Part shown: one piece after another, positions 1-8,420 of the stretch
Position numbering within the stretch: the first letter of the stretch is position 1
Layout of the letters: each line of letters begins with the position of its first letter
NCBI GenBank assembly: GCA_964502145.1
Contig: CAZCVI010000042.1
Span: forward strand, 1 to 57,377
From: CAZCVI01 sp964502145
GTDB lineage: Bacteria > Acidobacteriota > Aminicenantia > UBA2199
Length of the DNA stretch: 57,377 nucleotides
Reading direction: 5' to 3'
The notes under the pieces: generated by a model
Seen by the model: only the letters and a program-made list of their open reading frames with translations
Database searches by the model: none
What the model was told of the DNA's origin: nothing
Made by a program: the position numbers and the translations under genes

Positions 1-55
1 CCATTCCTCCCACTTGATTTTATGGTACTCTCAAAGAACTGGCGGTGAATTCAGG
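1..55 (-). repeat. Fragment of a MITE-like hairpin element (family 1)
   Basis: Positions 1-55 are an almost exact reverse complement of the left end of the element at 32738-32870, including the terminal signature TGGCGGTGAATTCAGG (40-55). A third member lies at 24060-24209. The window begins inside this copy, so its full length is unknown. It is non-coding. Confidence 0.8.
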
Positions 56-123
56 CTTCTTAGAAAAACCATTGCAGAAAAAATCAGATTGATGTATAAT
101 CTGAGCTATGAGGTACAGCAGAC

Positions 124-631
124 ATGAAGAATAAAAAATCCGCAGTAAAGGCCCCTCTCTCCCCGGAGAATAAACTGGGCTACAAACTGGAAATCGGCAG
201 ACATAACTTCAAAGACCGTATTTTAAGAGACTGTATTTACGTCTCCTATCCCAACCGTGATGTAAAAAAATGCTTTCCTCGAAAATTTATTGGAAATTTG
301 CAGAAATAAGTCCCAGTATTAGAGAAATTAAGTCACCCGGGTGATTAGGCAAGCTCTTTATGAAAATAAAATCGACGATTTTATCCAATGCATAAAAATA
401 CTGCTGTCCTCCATCCCGTACAATATCCACATCGAAAACCGGGAAGCCTATTATCACTCGATAATCTATATTGCATTGCAATTGTCCATGATGGATGTGC
501 AGGCGGAAATCCAAACGGCCTTAGGCAGAAGTGATATTGTGGTCTCGCTGGGCCGGTTTGTGTATATCATCGAATTCAAAATGAGCAGCGCCCAAATCGC
601 CCTGGAGCGAATTGAAGTTTCCACCGAGTGA
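124..631 (+). pseudogene. Decayed C-terminal remnant of an AAA-ATPase-like/PD-(D/E)XK nuclease family protein
   Basis: Three reading frames must be joined to follow one protein. The first piece runs to about 290 and ends in a YPNRDVKKCF-like motif. The second is seen at about 306-341 (EISPSIREIKSPG), and the third runs from 341 to 631. The last piece holds the motifs DVQAEIQTALGRSDIVV and YIIEFKM, which are typical of the PD-(D/E)XK domain at the C-terminus of the AAA-ATPase-like family common in anaerobes. The ATPase half is missing and the reading stops soon after the IEFK motif, where intact relatives continue. At least two frameshifts plus truncation make this a pseudogene. The family assignment rests on remembered motifs. 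Confidence 0.7.
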
Positions 632-787
632 ATTTCAGGCAAAAATGCGGAACAGGTACAAAATAATGATAAACGCGGGCTTAATTTTTTTTATGGATTG
701 CTTTTTTTTTGATTTACCGCTATCATTAAAAAGAATTATCACTAATTCATTGGTGCAAATTTGACTTTTTTGACGGAGGCAAGAACC

Positions 788-1222
788 ATGGATATCTATT
801 TTTGTGGCTCCATTAGTGGAGGCAGGAACTATGTGGACACCTACCAGGATATAGTAGAATACCTCAAATCCCTGGGACACCGTGTTCTGACCGAACACGT
901 GGCGCATCCCAAAGTTTTAGAATTGGAAAATAAATTTACAGACGAATATATCTATCACCGCGATATCAAAATGTTGGAAGAGTGCCAGTGCGTGATCGCT
1001 GAAGTCAGCACTCCCTCGCTGGGCGTGGGCTATGAAATCTGCTACGCCCTATCCAAAAAAAAGCCGACGCTCTGCCTCTACCTGGAAGGCGTTTTCCTGA
1101 CCCGCATGCTCATCGGCAATACCTCTGAAGGTCTGGTGATCAAAGAATATGAATCCAGCGATGACTGGGCAGAAATCATCGACGAGTTCTTGGACACAGT
1201 GAAAAAAAAGGGGAGATTCTGA
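788..1222 (+). CDS. DNPH1/Rcl-like 2'-deoxynucleoside 5'-phosphate N-hydrolase
   Basis: The 144-residue cytosolic protein opens with IYFCGSISGGR and continues with VLTEHV and then AEVSTPSLGVGYE. These are the nucleotide-binding and catalytic segments of the DNPH1 (Rcl) branch of the nucleoside 2-deoxyribosyltransferase fold. Members cleave the N-glycosidic bond of deoxynucleoside monophosphates, giving a base and deoxyribose 5-phosphate, and probably act in nucleotide sanitation. The start is set at 788 because GGAGG lies about 10 bases upstream; the frame is open nine codons further but without a ribosome site there. Its stop overlaps the next start (TGATG), so the two genes are probably translated together. 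Substrate is inferred from the family. Confidence 0.85.
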   Translation: MDIYFCGSISGGRNYVDTYQDIVEYLKSLGHRVLTEHVAHPKVLELENKFTDEYIYHRDIKMLEECQCVIAEVSTPSLGVGYEICYALSKKKPTLCLYLEGVFLTRMLIGNTSEGLVIKEYESSDDWAEIIDEFLDTVKKKGRF

Positions 1223-1779
1223 TGAGTGCGTCCAAACGAGTATTGGTTCCCATTGCAGACGGCACGGAGGAAATCGAGGCGGTCACGATTATTGATATTT
1301 TAAGACGCGCTGGCGTGGACGTGGTGACTGCTTCAGTGGGGGAACTCGAAATAACCGCGTCCCGTGGTGTAAGATTAGTGGCGGATTGTTTAATCAGTCA
1401 ATGCCTGGACAGGGAATTCGACATGATTGCCCTGCCAGGAGGTATACCGGGAGCAGAACACCTGCGCGATTGCCCCGCTCTGATAAAAATACTCCACCAC
1501 CACGATAAAGCGGGAAAATGGCTGGCCGCGATCTGCGCTGCGCCAGTAGTGACCCTGCAACCCCACGGTTTCCTGGATAACCGCCTCGCTACCTGCCACC
1601 CCGGCAGGCAAAGCGCGCTACACAACCGGACGGCAGCCCATAACCGGGTAGTAACGGATCACAATCTGGTAACAAGCCAAGGACCGGGCACGGCCATTGA
1701 ATTCTCCCTGCAACTGGTTAAACTACTCTGCGGCGAAAAAAAAGCCGCTGAAGTGGCCGCACCTCTGGTCATTCTCTGA
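1222..1779 (+). CDS. DJ-1/PfpI family protein (DJ-1/YajL-like)
   Basis: The 185-residue protein has the DJ-1 layout. An N-terminal strand and GTEEIEA motif supply the conserved glutamate (around E17), then comes DMIALPGGIPGAEHL, and the nucleophile elbow AICAAPVV has the reactive cysteine at C105. Length matches single-domain DJ-1/YajL proteins. Family members act in protection against reactive carbonyls and oxidative stress; the exact activity here cannot be read from sequence. It overlaps the upstream DNPH1-like gene by three bases, implying a two-gene operon whose joint theme may be clean-up of damaged metabolites. A MITE-like repeat begins eight bases after the stop. Confidence 0.9.
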   Translation: MSASKRVLVPIADGTEEIEAVTIIDILRRAGVDVVTASVGELEITASRGVRLVADCLISQCLDREFDMIALPGGIPGAEHLRDCPALIKILHHHDKAGKWLAAICAAPVVTLQPHGFLDNRLATCHPGRQSALHNRTAAHNRVVTDHNLVTSQGPGTAIEFSLQLVKLLCGEKKAAEVAAPLVIL

Positions 1780-1786
1780 AAGAAAG

Positions 1787-1977
1787 TAACTGTTCAGGTT
1801 ATGGTCTATGGGACTACAATCAGTTCGGATTTAAGAAAAGACCCCCACGAATTTCACGAATTTACACGAATTAAAAGATAAATAAAATCTTTTTTCGTGG
1901 ATATTCGTGATAATTCGAGTAATTCGTGGGCAAATCTTTTTCTTTGTTTCATCTATTGCCTATGGGCTGAACAATTA
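1787..1977 (+). repeat. MITE-like hairpin element, family 2
   Basis: The 191-bp element has short inverted ends (TAACTGTTCAG at 1787, CTGAACAATTA ending at 1977). The interior is built from the reiterated phrase CACGAATT in one arm and its complement in the other. The copy at 44333-44524 is its reverse complement over most of its length, and 46262-46494 and 48999-49040 carry related ends. It lies between two convergent genes and may fold into a long hairpin there. Confidence 0.8.
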
Positions 1978-1981
1978 CTAA

Positions 1982-4468
1982 TCAGTAATCATTTCTGGCG
2001 CTTATTTTCACCACGATGTTCTTCTTGATATACTGGCCATTGGTATCAACACCGATAAATACCAGCGGATAGTCACCGACAAAAGCAGGCCCAGGCAACC
2101 AATAAAACACGCCATTCTGGCTGTCCAAGGTGGACCCAACCGGCAATCGCCCCAATTGATTGCCCACGAGCATGTAACCAGAGAATTTTTCTGCGGCTGG
2201 ATTCTGGCCATTAAGATTGATTTGGACCCGTTCTAGCTGGTTGATCTGGATGAGATAATGGCCATTTTCCGTGACATCCACAGGGCAGGGCGTTGCTTTT
2301 TGACCAATACCATATTGCACGGATACGGGAAGGGTATCACTCGGGATTTGTTCCACGGTGTATAAATCGGTTAATTCCAGGGGGCGGGAATTCATTTCCA
2401 TCTGCGCGGAGGCTTGTTTAGACGTCTGCACGGATGATGAAGAGGTATTCATGATGGAAAAATACCGGCTCCCTGCGCCATCACTATTACCGGCATTGTC
2501 GGTGACATTCCAGGAAATACTGTGAATGCCATTGGATAAGGTGGTAGTATCAAGATAAAAATAACCTACTGCACCATTGGTGTTGGCATACCCAGGAAAT
2601 AAAGTGGCAATATCGGAACGGTAAACATTGTATCCCGGATGCCCTTTGATCACGCCATCGACTACGACATTGATGGTGGCACCATTAGTGGGAATAGCAT
2701 TGGGCTGGGGAGTTAAAGCCCAGCCGAAATTCACGAAATCTTTTCCAGAAATAGTCCCTCCCTGGGCGGGTGTATCAATCGCACCAAAAGGCTTGACCGC
2801 ATGGGCATTATCAATAGAGATAGTGCTGGAACCTAATATGACCTCGTTTCCCTCGATATCGAAGGCTCTGGCACTGATAGTATAGGTGCCATTGCCACCA
2901 CCGGGTAAGAAATGCGTGAGCAACATATAGCCCCAACCGGCTTTAAAGTTATTGGGAAAAGTGGGATACGCGGCCTGCACATCGGGACGTGCGCCTTCTA
3001 CAAATACGGCATCACCTATAAAGGCATCGTTATTGTATATCTTGACTGCCACAACCCCTAGATCATCAAGCACCCAACCAGTAACAGGAATACTGTTATA
3101 CATGGCTGCTCCATTCAAGGGAGTGGAGAATTCACCAAACGGCACGGTGGTGGCGCCCTGGTTATAAATCTGGAGCTGGATAGAGACATGTTGCGGGGAA
3201 TTGGCGGCATCGGGAGAGGTTACAGTCACAGTCCCGGTATACATGCCAGTGACTAAACCAGTGGCATTGACAGAGATACTAATGGTTCCACTATCTATAC
3301 CAGCCGCAGGCGAGACGAAAAGCCAAGCGGCATTACTGGTCGCAGTCCAATTCAACGCGCGACTGCCATTCTTATCAATAAAAACAGGCTGCGGCGCGGT
3401 AGCTATCCCATTGGGAGTAGCACCAAAAACCAGGGAAGAACGGTCCAAGGTCATAGTAAGGGTCGTGGAACAAGTACCCTGATGGGCATTCCAATCGGGG
3501 TCTTTTTTATTTAACCAGGCGATTAATGAGGAATCAGAGGAAGTAAGACAATTATAACCGATATCCAAACCAGCCACGTTTTTTAAATTTTTCATGGCGA
3601 CTGGAATCTCGCCACTTAACTGGTTGTGGTCCAACAACAGGTAATACAATTTGACCAGAGTAGTCAACGACGTGGGGATACTGCCGTCAAATTTGTTACT
3701 GGCCAATCTTAAATCTTCCAACTTACTCAAATTGCCGATCTGGGTGGGAATACTCCCGCTTAAGCTGTTGTGTGACAAAATCAAAATAATCAGATTACGC
3801 AGATTCCAAAACTGGGTGGGGATACCTCCAGTTAACTGGTTATAGGACAAGTTGATTGATCTAAGCAGGCTAAGATTTCCCAACTCTACCGGGATGGTCC
3901 CGCTCAATTTATTGTCCGATAAATACAGGCCAATCAATTTAGTCAGTTTTCCCAATTGGGACGGAATACTGCCGGTTAATTGATTTTTGTTCAGCAAGAG
4001 GACACTCAAATTGCTGAGATTTCCGAGCGCCGCAGGGATATTGCCACTTAAGCTATTCCCGTACAAGTGAAGACCTGTCAACTTTTTCAAATTTTCCACC
4101 TGGGCGGGGATACTGCCGCTTAACTGGTTATTATTGAAGTACAGGGTTTTTAATTGGGAGAGATTGGCTATGGCGGCGGGAAAACTGCCCTTTAAATTAT
4201 TACCGGAAAGCCTGATATCGGTGACATGATCGTCAGTGACCGTCACCCCATACCAGTCCCCCTCTGTTCCGGGCATGGAAAAACCATCGGCATCAAGCGG
4301 AGCGGTTTTCCAATTGGCTTGGGCAACCCAATTGTCCCCACCAGTATTATTATAAATGGCAATTAAAGCGGCTCTTTCCGATGCTGGAATCGCCCCGTAA
4401 TTAAAAGTTGAAATACACATTGAAAGGAACAAAAAAGCCACCCACATTATCGTTATTTTTTGTCTCAT
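1982..4468 (-). CDS. Secreted leucine-rich repeat protein with BACON-like and Ig-like domains
   Basis: The 828-residue product starts with a Sec signal peptide (hydrophobic stretch at residues 8-24). An LRR cap (SERAALIAIYNNTGGDNW) is followed by about ten 24-residue plant-type LRRs with the pattern NxLxGxIPxxLGNLxxL (about 80-320). A BACON-like beta domain follows (about 340-440, with WLFVSPAAG), then two or three Ig-like modules to the C-terminus. No sorting signal or transmembrane anchor is evident, so it may be released or held by the C-terminal domain. LRR/Ig proteins of this type usually bind proteins or glycans at the surface. The start has GAGG ten bases upstream, and a good sigma70-like promoter lies at 4565-4593. 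It is the only minus-strand gene between the DJ-1 gene and the polysaccharide locus. Confidence 0.88.
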   Translation of the reverse strand: MRQKITIMWVAFLFLSMCISTFNYGAIPASERAALIAIYNNTGGDNWVAQANWKTAPLDADGFSMPGTEGDWYGVTVTDDHVTDIRLSGNNLKGSFPAAIANLSQLKTLYFNNNQLSGSIPAQVENLKKLTGLHLYGNSLSGNIPAALGNLSNLSVLLLNKNQLTGSIPSQLGKLTKLIGLYLSDNKLSGTIPVELGNLSLLRSINLSYNQLTGGIPTQFWNLRNLIILILSHNSLSGSIPTQIGNLSKLEDLRLASNKFDGSIPTSLTTLVKLYYLLLDHNQLSGEIPVAMKNLKNVAGLDIGYNCLTSSDSSLIAWLNKKDPDWNAHQGTCSTTLTMTLDRSSLVFGATPNGIATAPQPVFIDKNGSRALNWTATSNAAWLFVSPAAGIDSGTISISVNATGLVTGMYTGTVTVTSPDAANSPQHVSIQLQIYNQGATTVPFGEFSTPLNGAAMYNSIPVTGWVLDDLGVVAVKIYNNDAFIGDAVFVEGARPDVQAAYPTFPNNFKAGWGYMLLTHFLPGGGNGTYTISARAFDIEGNEVILGSSTISIDNAHAVKPFGAIDTPAQGGTISGKDFVNFGWALTPQPNAIPTNGATINVVVDGVIKGHPGYNVYRSDIATLFPGYANTNGAVGYFYLDTTTLSNGIHSISWNVTDNAGNSDGAGSRYFSIMNTSSSSVQTSKQASAQMEMNSRPLELTDLYTVEQIPSDTLPVSVQYGIGQKATPCPVDVTENGHYLIQINQLERVQINLNGQNPAAEKFSGYMLVGNQLGRLPVGSTLDSQNGVFYWLPGPAFVGDYPLVFIGVDTNGQYIKKNIVVKISARNDY

Positions 4469-4564
4469 GTTGTTATCCTCATCTGTTCATTTATCTGTTC
4501 ATTAATCTGTTCATTTTTATATTCTTAAGATTCTTTTATCGGTATTTCTCTTGTTGCTGATACT

Positions 4565-4593
4565 ATGATACAGATTTATTCGGGAAAAATCAA
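4565..4593 (-). promoter_or_regulatory. Predicted sigma70-type promoter of the LRR gene
   Basis: On the minus strand TTGATT (4588-4593) is separated by exactly 17 bases from TATCAT (4565-4570). The leader that follows contains three 12-base copies of ATGAACAGATNA just before the ribosome site. Seen by eye only. Confidence 0.55.
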
Positions 4594-4761
4594 GTCAAAC
4601 AGTTGATTTCTGCCGCATTTTGTGGTATCCAATGTAGTTGTAAATAAGGATAAACTGAATTAAATTGTATTTATTTTACCCCAAGACACGTGAGAAAAAA
4701 GTAGCGGAACAAAAACTAGCATGTTGGAGTCGGCCAGGGTCGAAAAAAAAAGTGTTCCAGT

Positions 4762-4773
4762 GGCGGGAGCCTG
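4762..4773 (+). promoter_or_regulatory. Possible ops-like antitermination element before the polysaccharide operon
   Basis: GGCGGGAGCCTG matches the RfaH-recruiting ops element (GGCGGTAGCGTG) at 10 of 12 positions. It lies 43 bases upstream of the first sugar-transferase gene, inside a weak dyad (CCAG...CTGG). The flipped-out T of classical ops is a G here, so the match could be chance. The rest of the 4469-4815 gap holds only the LRR promoter and A-rich sequence. Confidence 0.25.
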
Positions 4774-4815
4774 TCCGCTGGATACAGAAGTATATATAAA
4801 GCACCTAAAAAGCAT

Positions 4816-6333
4816 ATGGATAATAAGATGAACGGATTGAAAAACCAGGATCAAGAAGAGCCCTTCAACCGCCGCGAGGGATTTGCCAAACGTAATTGGG
4901 GCTTGATCTATTCGGTGATCTCGCTGTTCTTTGACGTGGTGTTGCTCAATGCCTCTTTTCTGGTCAGCTTGTGGTTGCGTTTCGGCCACTTCAATGATTT
5001 TAAATATTATACCAAAGCCCAGATATTCGTGAACGGCATGTTCCTGTTGGTCAGTCTGGGGCTGGGTGTGTACCGTTCGCGCTATAACCTCTCCAGGGAA
5101 AACTTGCGCTACTACTACAAACGCCTAGTCATCTATCTGGCGGTTCTGACCATGGCTTTTCTTTATCTGATCAAAGGTCAGGATTACTCGCGGGCGGTTA
5201 TTTTTACAGCTTTCTTTATTCTGTACGTGTTCTGGGAATTCGCCCACGGCGTGTTGCGCGGTTTGCAAAACTACCTGACTGGGAAAGGCATCATCGGTTT
5301 TAATACGCTTATTATCGGGACCAACGAGTGGTCATTTAAGTTTTCCCAGCGTATCAGTTACATCTTCGGCGGCTTTTTCCATGTTAAGGGTTATATTAAA
5401 AATACGATCAGTACACCGGCAGATCAGGAGCCGGATATCTATAAAGAACTGGAAGCGCATGTGATCGGCGACACGGGACAATTGGACGAACTGCTAACAC
5501 GGGTGCAACCGGACGTGGTGTTTATTGTTTCAGAAACGATGCACATCGACAAGTACCGCGACGTGTACACGAGTTGCAAGGACCGCAATGTTAAACTGAA
5601 GGTAGTCAGTCCAAAGGTGAACGATATTTTCAGCAACAGTAAAATCCGCGATGTTTTCGGGGTGTCGCTGGTCTTGGAAACGTGGCGCATCCACTTTCAG
5701 CGATTCAATTCGCGGTTAAAACGGCTGTTTGACGTGGGTTTTGTGTTCCTGATCAGCCCGGTGATGCTACCGTTAGGGCTGCTGATCGGAGTGCTGGTGA
5801 AACTAACCTCCAAGGGGCCGGTATTTTTCAAACAAAAACGCGCGTTATCCAAGGGCGGCAAGGAATTCTATTTTTATAAGTTCCGTTCCATGGTCAAGGA
5901 TGCGGACAAAGTAAAAGAGACACTGCTGGAACAAAACGAGTCAAACGGGGCGTTATTCAAAATCAAAAAAGACCCACGGGTGACTTTTTTCGGTAGACTG
6001 ATCCGCAAATTTAGCCTGGATGAATTACCCCAGTTCATCAATGTACTAAAAGGCGAGATGACAATTGTGGGCCCCCGCCCATTGCCTATAGCGGATTTCC
6101 AGAAAATCAAGCCAGCGGATAATTTGGAAATGAGTTTCGATTGGCACAGCCAGAGAGACACGGTTAAACCGGGCATCACTGGACTCTGGCAAATATCCGG
6201 GCGTTCTAACCTCTCATTTGAAGAGATGCTCTTTCTGGACCTCTATTACATCGAACACCAATCGGTCTTTTTCGACCTGGAAATTTTATTTGAAACGATC
6301 CCCACGATTTTTCTGGGCAAAGGTGCCTATTAA
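4816..6333 (+). CDS. Polyprenyl-phosphate sugar-1-phosphate transferase (WbaP/WcaJ-type, long form)
   Basis: The 505-residue membrane protein has four to five N-terminal transmembrane segments (about 30-145) and a Rossmann-like CoA-binding domain (about 150-280). The C-terminal bacterial sugar transferase domain (about 295-505) contains YKFRSM, the catalytic Asp-Glu pair in SLDELPQ (D402-E403), and GPRPLP. Enzymes of this type start polysaccharide assembly by moving a sugar-1-phosphate from a nucleotide sugar to undecaprenyl phosphate on the inner membrane face. It is the first gene of the polysaccharide locus. The start has no strong ribosome site, and a second ATG lies four codons in. It is one of three such initiating enzymes in the window; which sugar it loads cannot be read. 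Confidence 0.92.
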   Translation: MDNKMNGLKNQDQEEPFNRREGFAKRNWGLIYSVISLFFDVVLLNASFLVSLWLRFGHFNDFKYYTKAQIFVNGMFLLVSLGLGVYRSRYNLSRENLRYYYKRLVIYLAVLTMAFLYLIKGQDYSRAVIFTAFFILYVFWEFAHGVLRGLQNYLTGKGIIGFNTLIIGTNEWSFKFSQRISYIFGGFFHVKGYIKNTISTPADQEPDIYKELEAHVIGDTGQLDELLTRVQPDVVFIVSETMHIDKYRDVYTSCKDRNVKLKVVSPKVNDIFSNSKIRDVFGVSLVLETWRIHFQRFNSRLKRLFDVGFVFLISPVMLPLGLLIGVLVKLTSKGPVFFKQKRALSKGGKEFYFYKFRSMVKDADKVKETLLEQNESNGALFKIKKDPRVTFFGRLIRKFSLDELPQFINVLKGEMTIVGPRPLPIADFQKIKPADNLEMSFDWHSQRDTVKPGITGLWQISGRSNLSFEEMLFLDLYYIEHQSVFFDLEILFETIPTIFLGKGAY

Positions 6334-6349
6334 CATCCTCCATTCACCC

Positions 6350-7378
6350 ATGACCACGACAACACCAAAAATATCCATTGTTTTGCCCTGCTACAACGAG
6401 GAGAAATTCCTGGGCCGAGCGATTGAGAGCTTGACGGACGACTATGTGCAAGAACACGGGGAAATCCTGGTGGTAGACGGCTTAAGCACGGATGAAACGA
6501 TTGCTATAGCAGAAAGATACAGGGCGCAAAATTACCCGGTTAAACTGCTTACGAATAAAAAACGCTTGCAATGTTACGGGCTTAATATGGCAATAGGAGA
6601 GGCGTTAGGGGAGATTATTATCCGGGTAGATGCGCACAGTTCCTATCCCCTGGGTTACGTGGAAAAACTGGTAGGGTTATTGGAATCAACAGGTGCGGCC
6701 AATGTAGGCGGCGTGATGCTACCCATAGGGCACACGCGAGTCCAGCAGGCGGTAGCTCTGGCCATGCAACATCCGGTCGGGGTGGGCAACGCCAGATTCC
6801 ACCTGGGCAATTTTCAAGGGTATGTGGACACGGTTTACCTGGGTGCTTTTCAAAAAAAGGAGTTGCTGGCCACGGGCTTATTCGATACAGAATGCCGTAC
6901 CAACGAGGATGCGGAACTCAATATCCGCTTGCTGAAAGCAGGGAAAAAAATATACCTGGACAGTTCTATCCAGGTAGAGTATCTGCCGCGGGATACTTTC
7001 GGGAAATTGGCCAAGCAATATTTCCTGTACGGTTTTGGCCGCGCCTATACCACGGTCAAGCACCGTTTGTTCACCTCGTACCGGCAAGCCGCACCGCCGC
7101 TCCTGGTAATGGCTTTGGTGGCCACGTTACTATTAAGCCTGCTTAACCCGTTGTTTTTGATATTATGGGGCGGTTATATGGGTGCGCTCCTGGCCGTAGC
7201 GCTGCTGACCTGGAGAAAACGGGAGATATCTTTTTCCATCCGGGTGTTGATGGGAGTAGCTTTCATGGTGATGCATCTGAGTTGGGGCGGCGGGTTCATC
7301 GGATTTTTTATTAAAAAAGTATGGCCAAAATCTATGGCGAAGCGAGAACAAAAAGCGAATGAAAAAGAAATGGATTAA
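6350..7378 (+). CDS. Glycosyltransferase family 2, membrane-anchored
   Basis: The 342-residue protein has a GT-A domain with ISIVLPCYNEE, DGLSTDET, the metal-binding motif VDAH and the acceptor motif TNEDAELNIRLLKAGKK. Two or three C-terminal transmembrane segments follow (about 240-320). The start is the ATG at 6350, where the GT-A strand begins; an upstream extension would run back into the preceding gene and has no homologous sequence. It overlaps the next gene by 20 bases. It probably adds one sugar to the lipid-linked repeat unit on the cytoplasmic face. Donor and linkage are unknown. Confidence 0.88.
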   Translation: MTTTTPKISIVLPCYNEEKFLGRAIESLTDDYVQEHGEILVVDGLSTDETIAIAERYRAQNYPVKLLTNKKRLQCYGLNMAIGEALGEIIIRVDAHSSYPLGYVEKLVGLLESTGAANVGGVMLPIGHTRVQQAVALAMQHPVGVGNARFHLGNFQGYVDTVYLGAFQKKELLATGLFDTECRTNEDAELNIRLLKAGKKIYLDSSIQVEYLPRDTFGKLAKQYFLYGFGRAYTTVKHRLFTSYRQAAPPLLVMALVATLLLSLLNPLFLILWGGYMGALLAVALLTWRKREISFSIRVLMGVAFMVMHLSWGGGFIGFFIKKVWPKSMAKREQKANEKEMD

Positions 7379-8420
7379 ATACGTGCTGGGTGTTTTGGTC
7401 ACGGTGTTGGCACTGTGGTTAAGTTTTCGCAAACTGGATTGGAACGCGTTGCAACGTTCCTTTTTACAAGTGAATGTGTTCTGGGTGGGAGCGGCGCTTT
7501 TTTGCACGTTATTCGCGGTGTATGCACTGGGTTGGCGGTGGCACATGTTGCTCAAATCCAAGGTTAAGCTGCCCATGCTGTACATGTTCAAATTAAACGT
7601 GATCTCGCAGTATTTAAATATTGTGATCCCCGGTCGTTTCGGCGAAATTGCCAAAGCGTGGCTACCAGCCAAACAATACCACATGAGTGGGTCCTATGTA
7701 CTGGGCACCGTGTTGATTGAAAAGATGTTCGATTTTATTTCCTGGGTGCTGCTCTGGTTAACGATACCGGCCTTTTTTGTGTTCCACGACGATATCGAAG
7801 CCAAGGGTTATAAAATGGCCTTGATTGTCAGTGTCGTGTTGATCGTGTTAATGGTGCTGGTGGTGTGGAAAAAAGAGATGGTGCGCCGCTGGGTTCATTT
7901 TTTTGCCGGGGTATTGCCCGTCAAATTCCAGCAACGGCTGGTGAATTTTTTAGACCGTGGTTTGGATGCGTTTGGCTTGTTAAAAAATTTTCAGACCTCG
8001 CTTGTCCTGGTGCTGTATACCGCGTTGATCATACTGCTATCCAGTTTATCTAATTTCTTGTTGTTCAAGGCCTTTGGATTTGACCTGACCTTATTCCAAG
8101 CCATGGTGTTATGGCTGGTGATCCAGATGGGTAGCGCGCCGCCGTCAATACCGGGGCGTATCGGCATATTTGAATACATGACCATTCTGGGACTGAGCCT
8201 CTTTGGCATTAATAAGACCGATGCGCTGGGCTATGGCTTGATGCTGCATTTGGTCTCCTATCTACCGAAAATTATCCTGGGATTCGTGTTTATGACAAAC
8301 CTGAACCTCACGGTGAAAAACGCGGAAACTGAATTCAGCCATTTAAACGGGATGGAAGAAATGGAGCGGGCGGACGAAACGAACGCGAGCCATAACGAGA
8401 CACCCGTGGATCAAAAATGA
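7359..8420 (+). CDS. LPG-synthase-TM family (UPF0104) flippase-like membrane protein
   Basis: The 353-residue protein has about eight transmembrane helices and motifs of the lysylphosphatidylglycerol-synthase transmembrane family: NVISQYLNIVIPGRFGEIAKAW near residue 90 and PSIPGRIGIFEY near residue 265. The soluble aminoacyl-transferase domain of true MprF is absent. Such stand-alone proteins are common in polysaccharide and hopanoid clusters and are thought to move or handle lipid-linked substrates. It overlaps the upstream GT2 by 20 bases and the downstream gene by ATGA, so translation is tightly coupled. The C-terminal 30 residues are charged and cytosolic. Its role in this pathway is inferred from context only. 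Confidence 0.85.
   Translation: MKKKWIKYVLGVLVTVLALWLSFRKLDWNALQRSFLQVNVFWVGAALFCTLFAVYALGWRWHMLLKSKVKLPMLYMFKLNVISQYLNIVIPGRFGEIAKAWLPAKQYHMSGSYVLGTVLIEKMFDFISWVLLWLTIPAFFVFHDDIEAKGYKMALIVSVVLIVLMVLVVWKKEMVRRWVHFFAGVLPVKFQQRLVNFLDRGLDAFGLLKNFQTSLVLVLYTALIILLSSLSNFLLFKAFGFDLTLFQAMVLWLVIQMGSAPPSIPGRIGIFEYMTILGLSLFGINKTDALGYGLMLHLVSYLPKIILGFVFMTNLNLTVKNAETEFSHLNGMEEMERADETNASHNETPVDQK

Noticed and set aside
2628..3482. Several plus-strand frames of 71-93 codons opposite the LRR gene
   Set aside because: They are shadows of the Ig-like and BACON-like coding region, lacking ribosome sites and family motifs.
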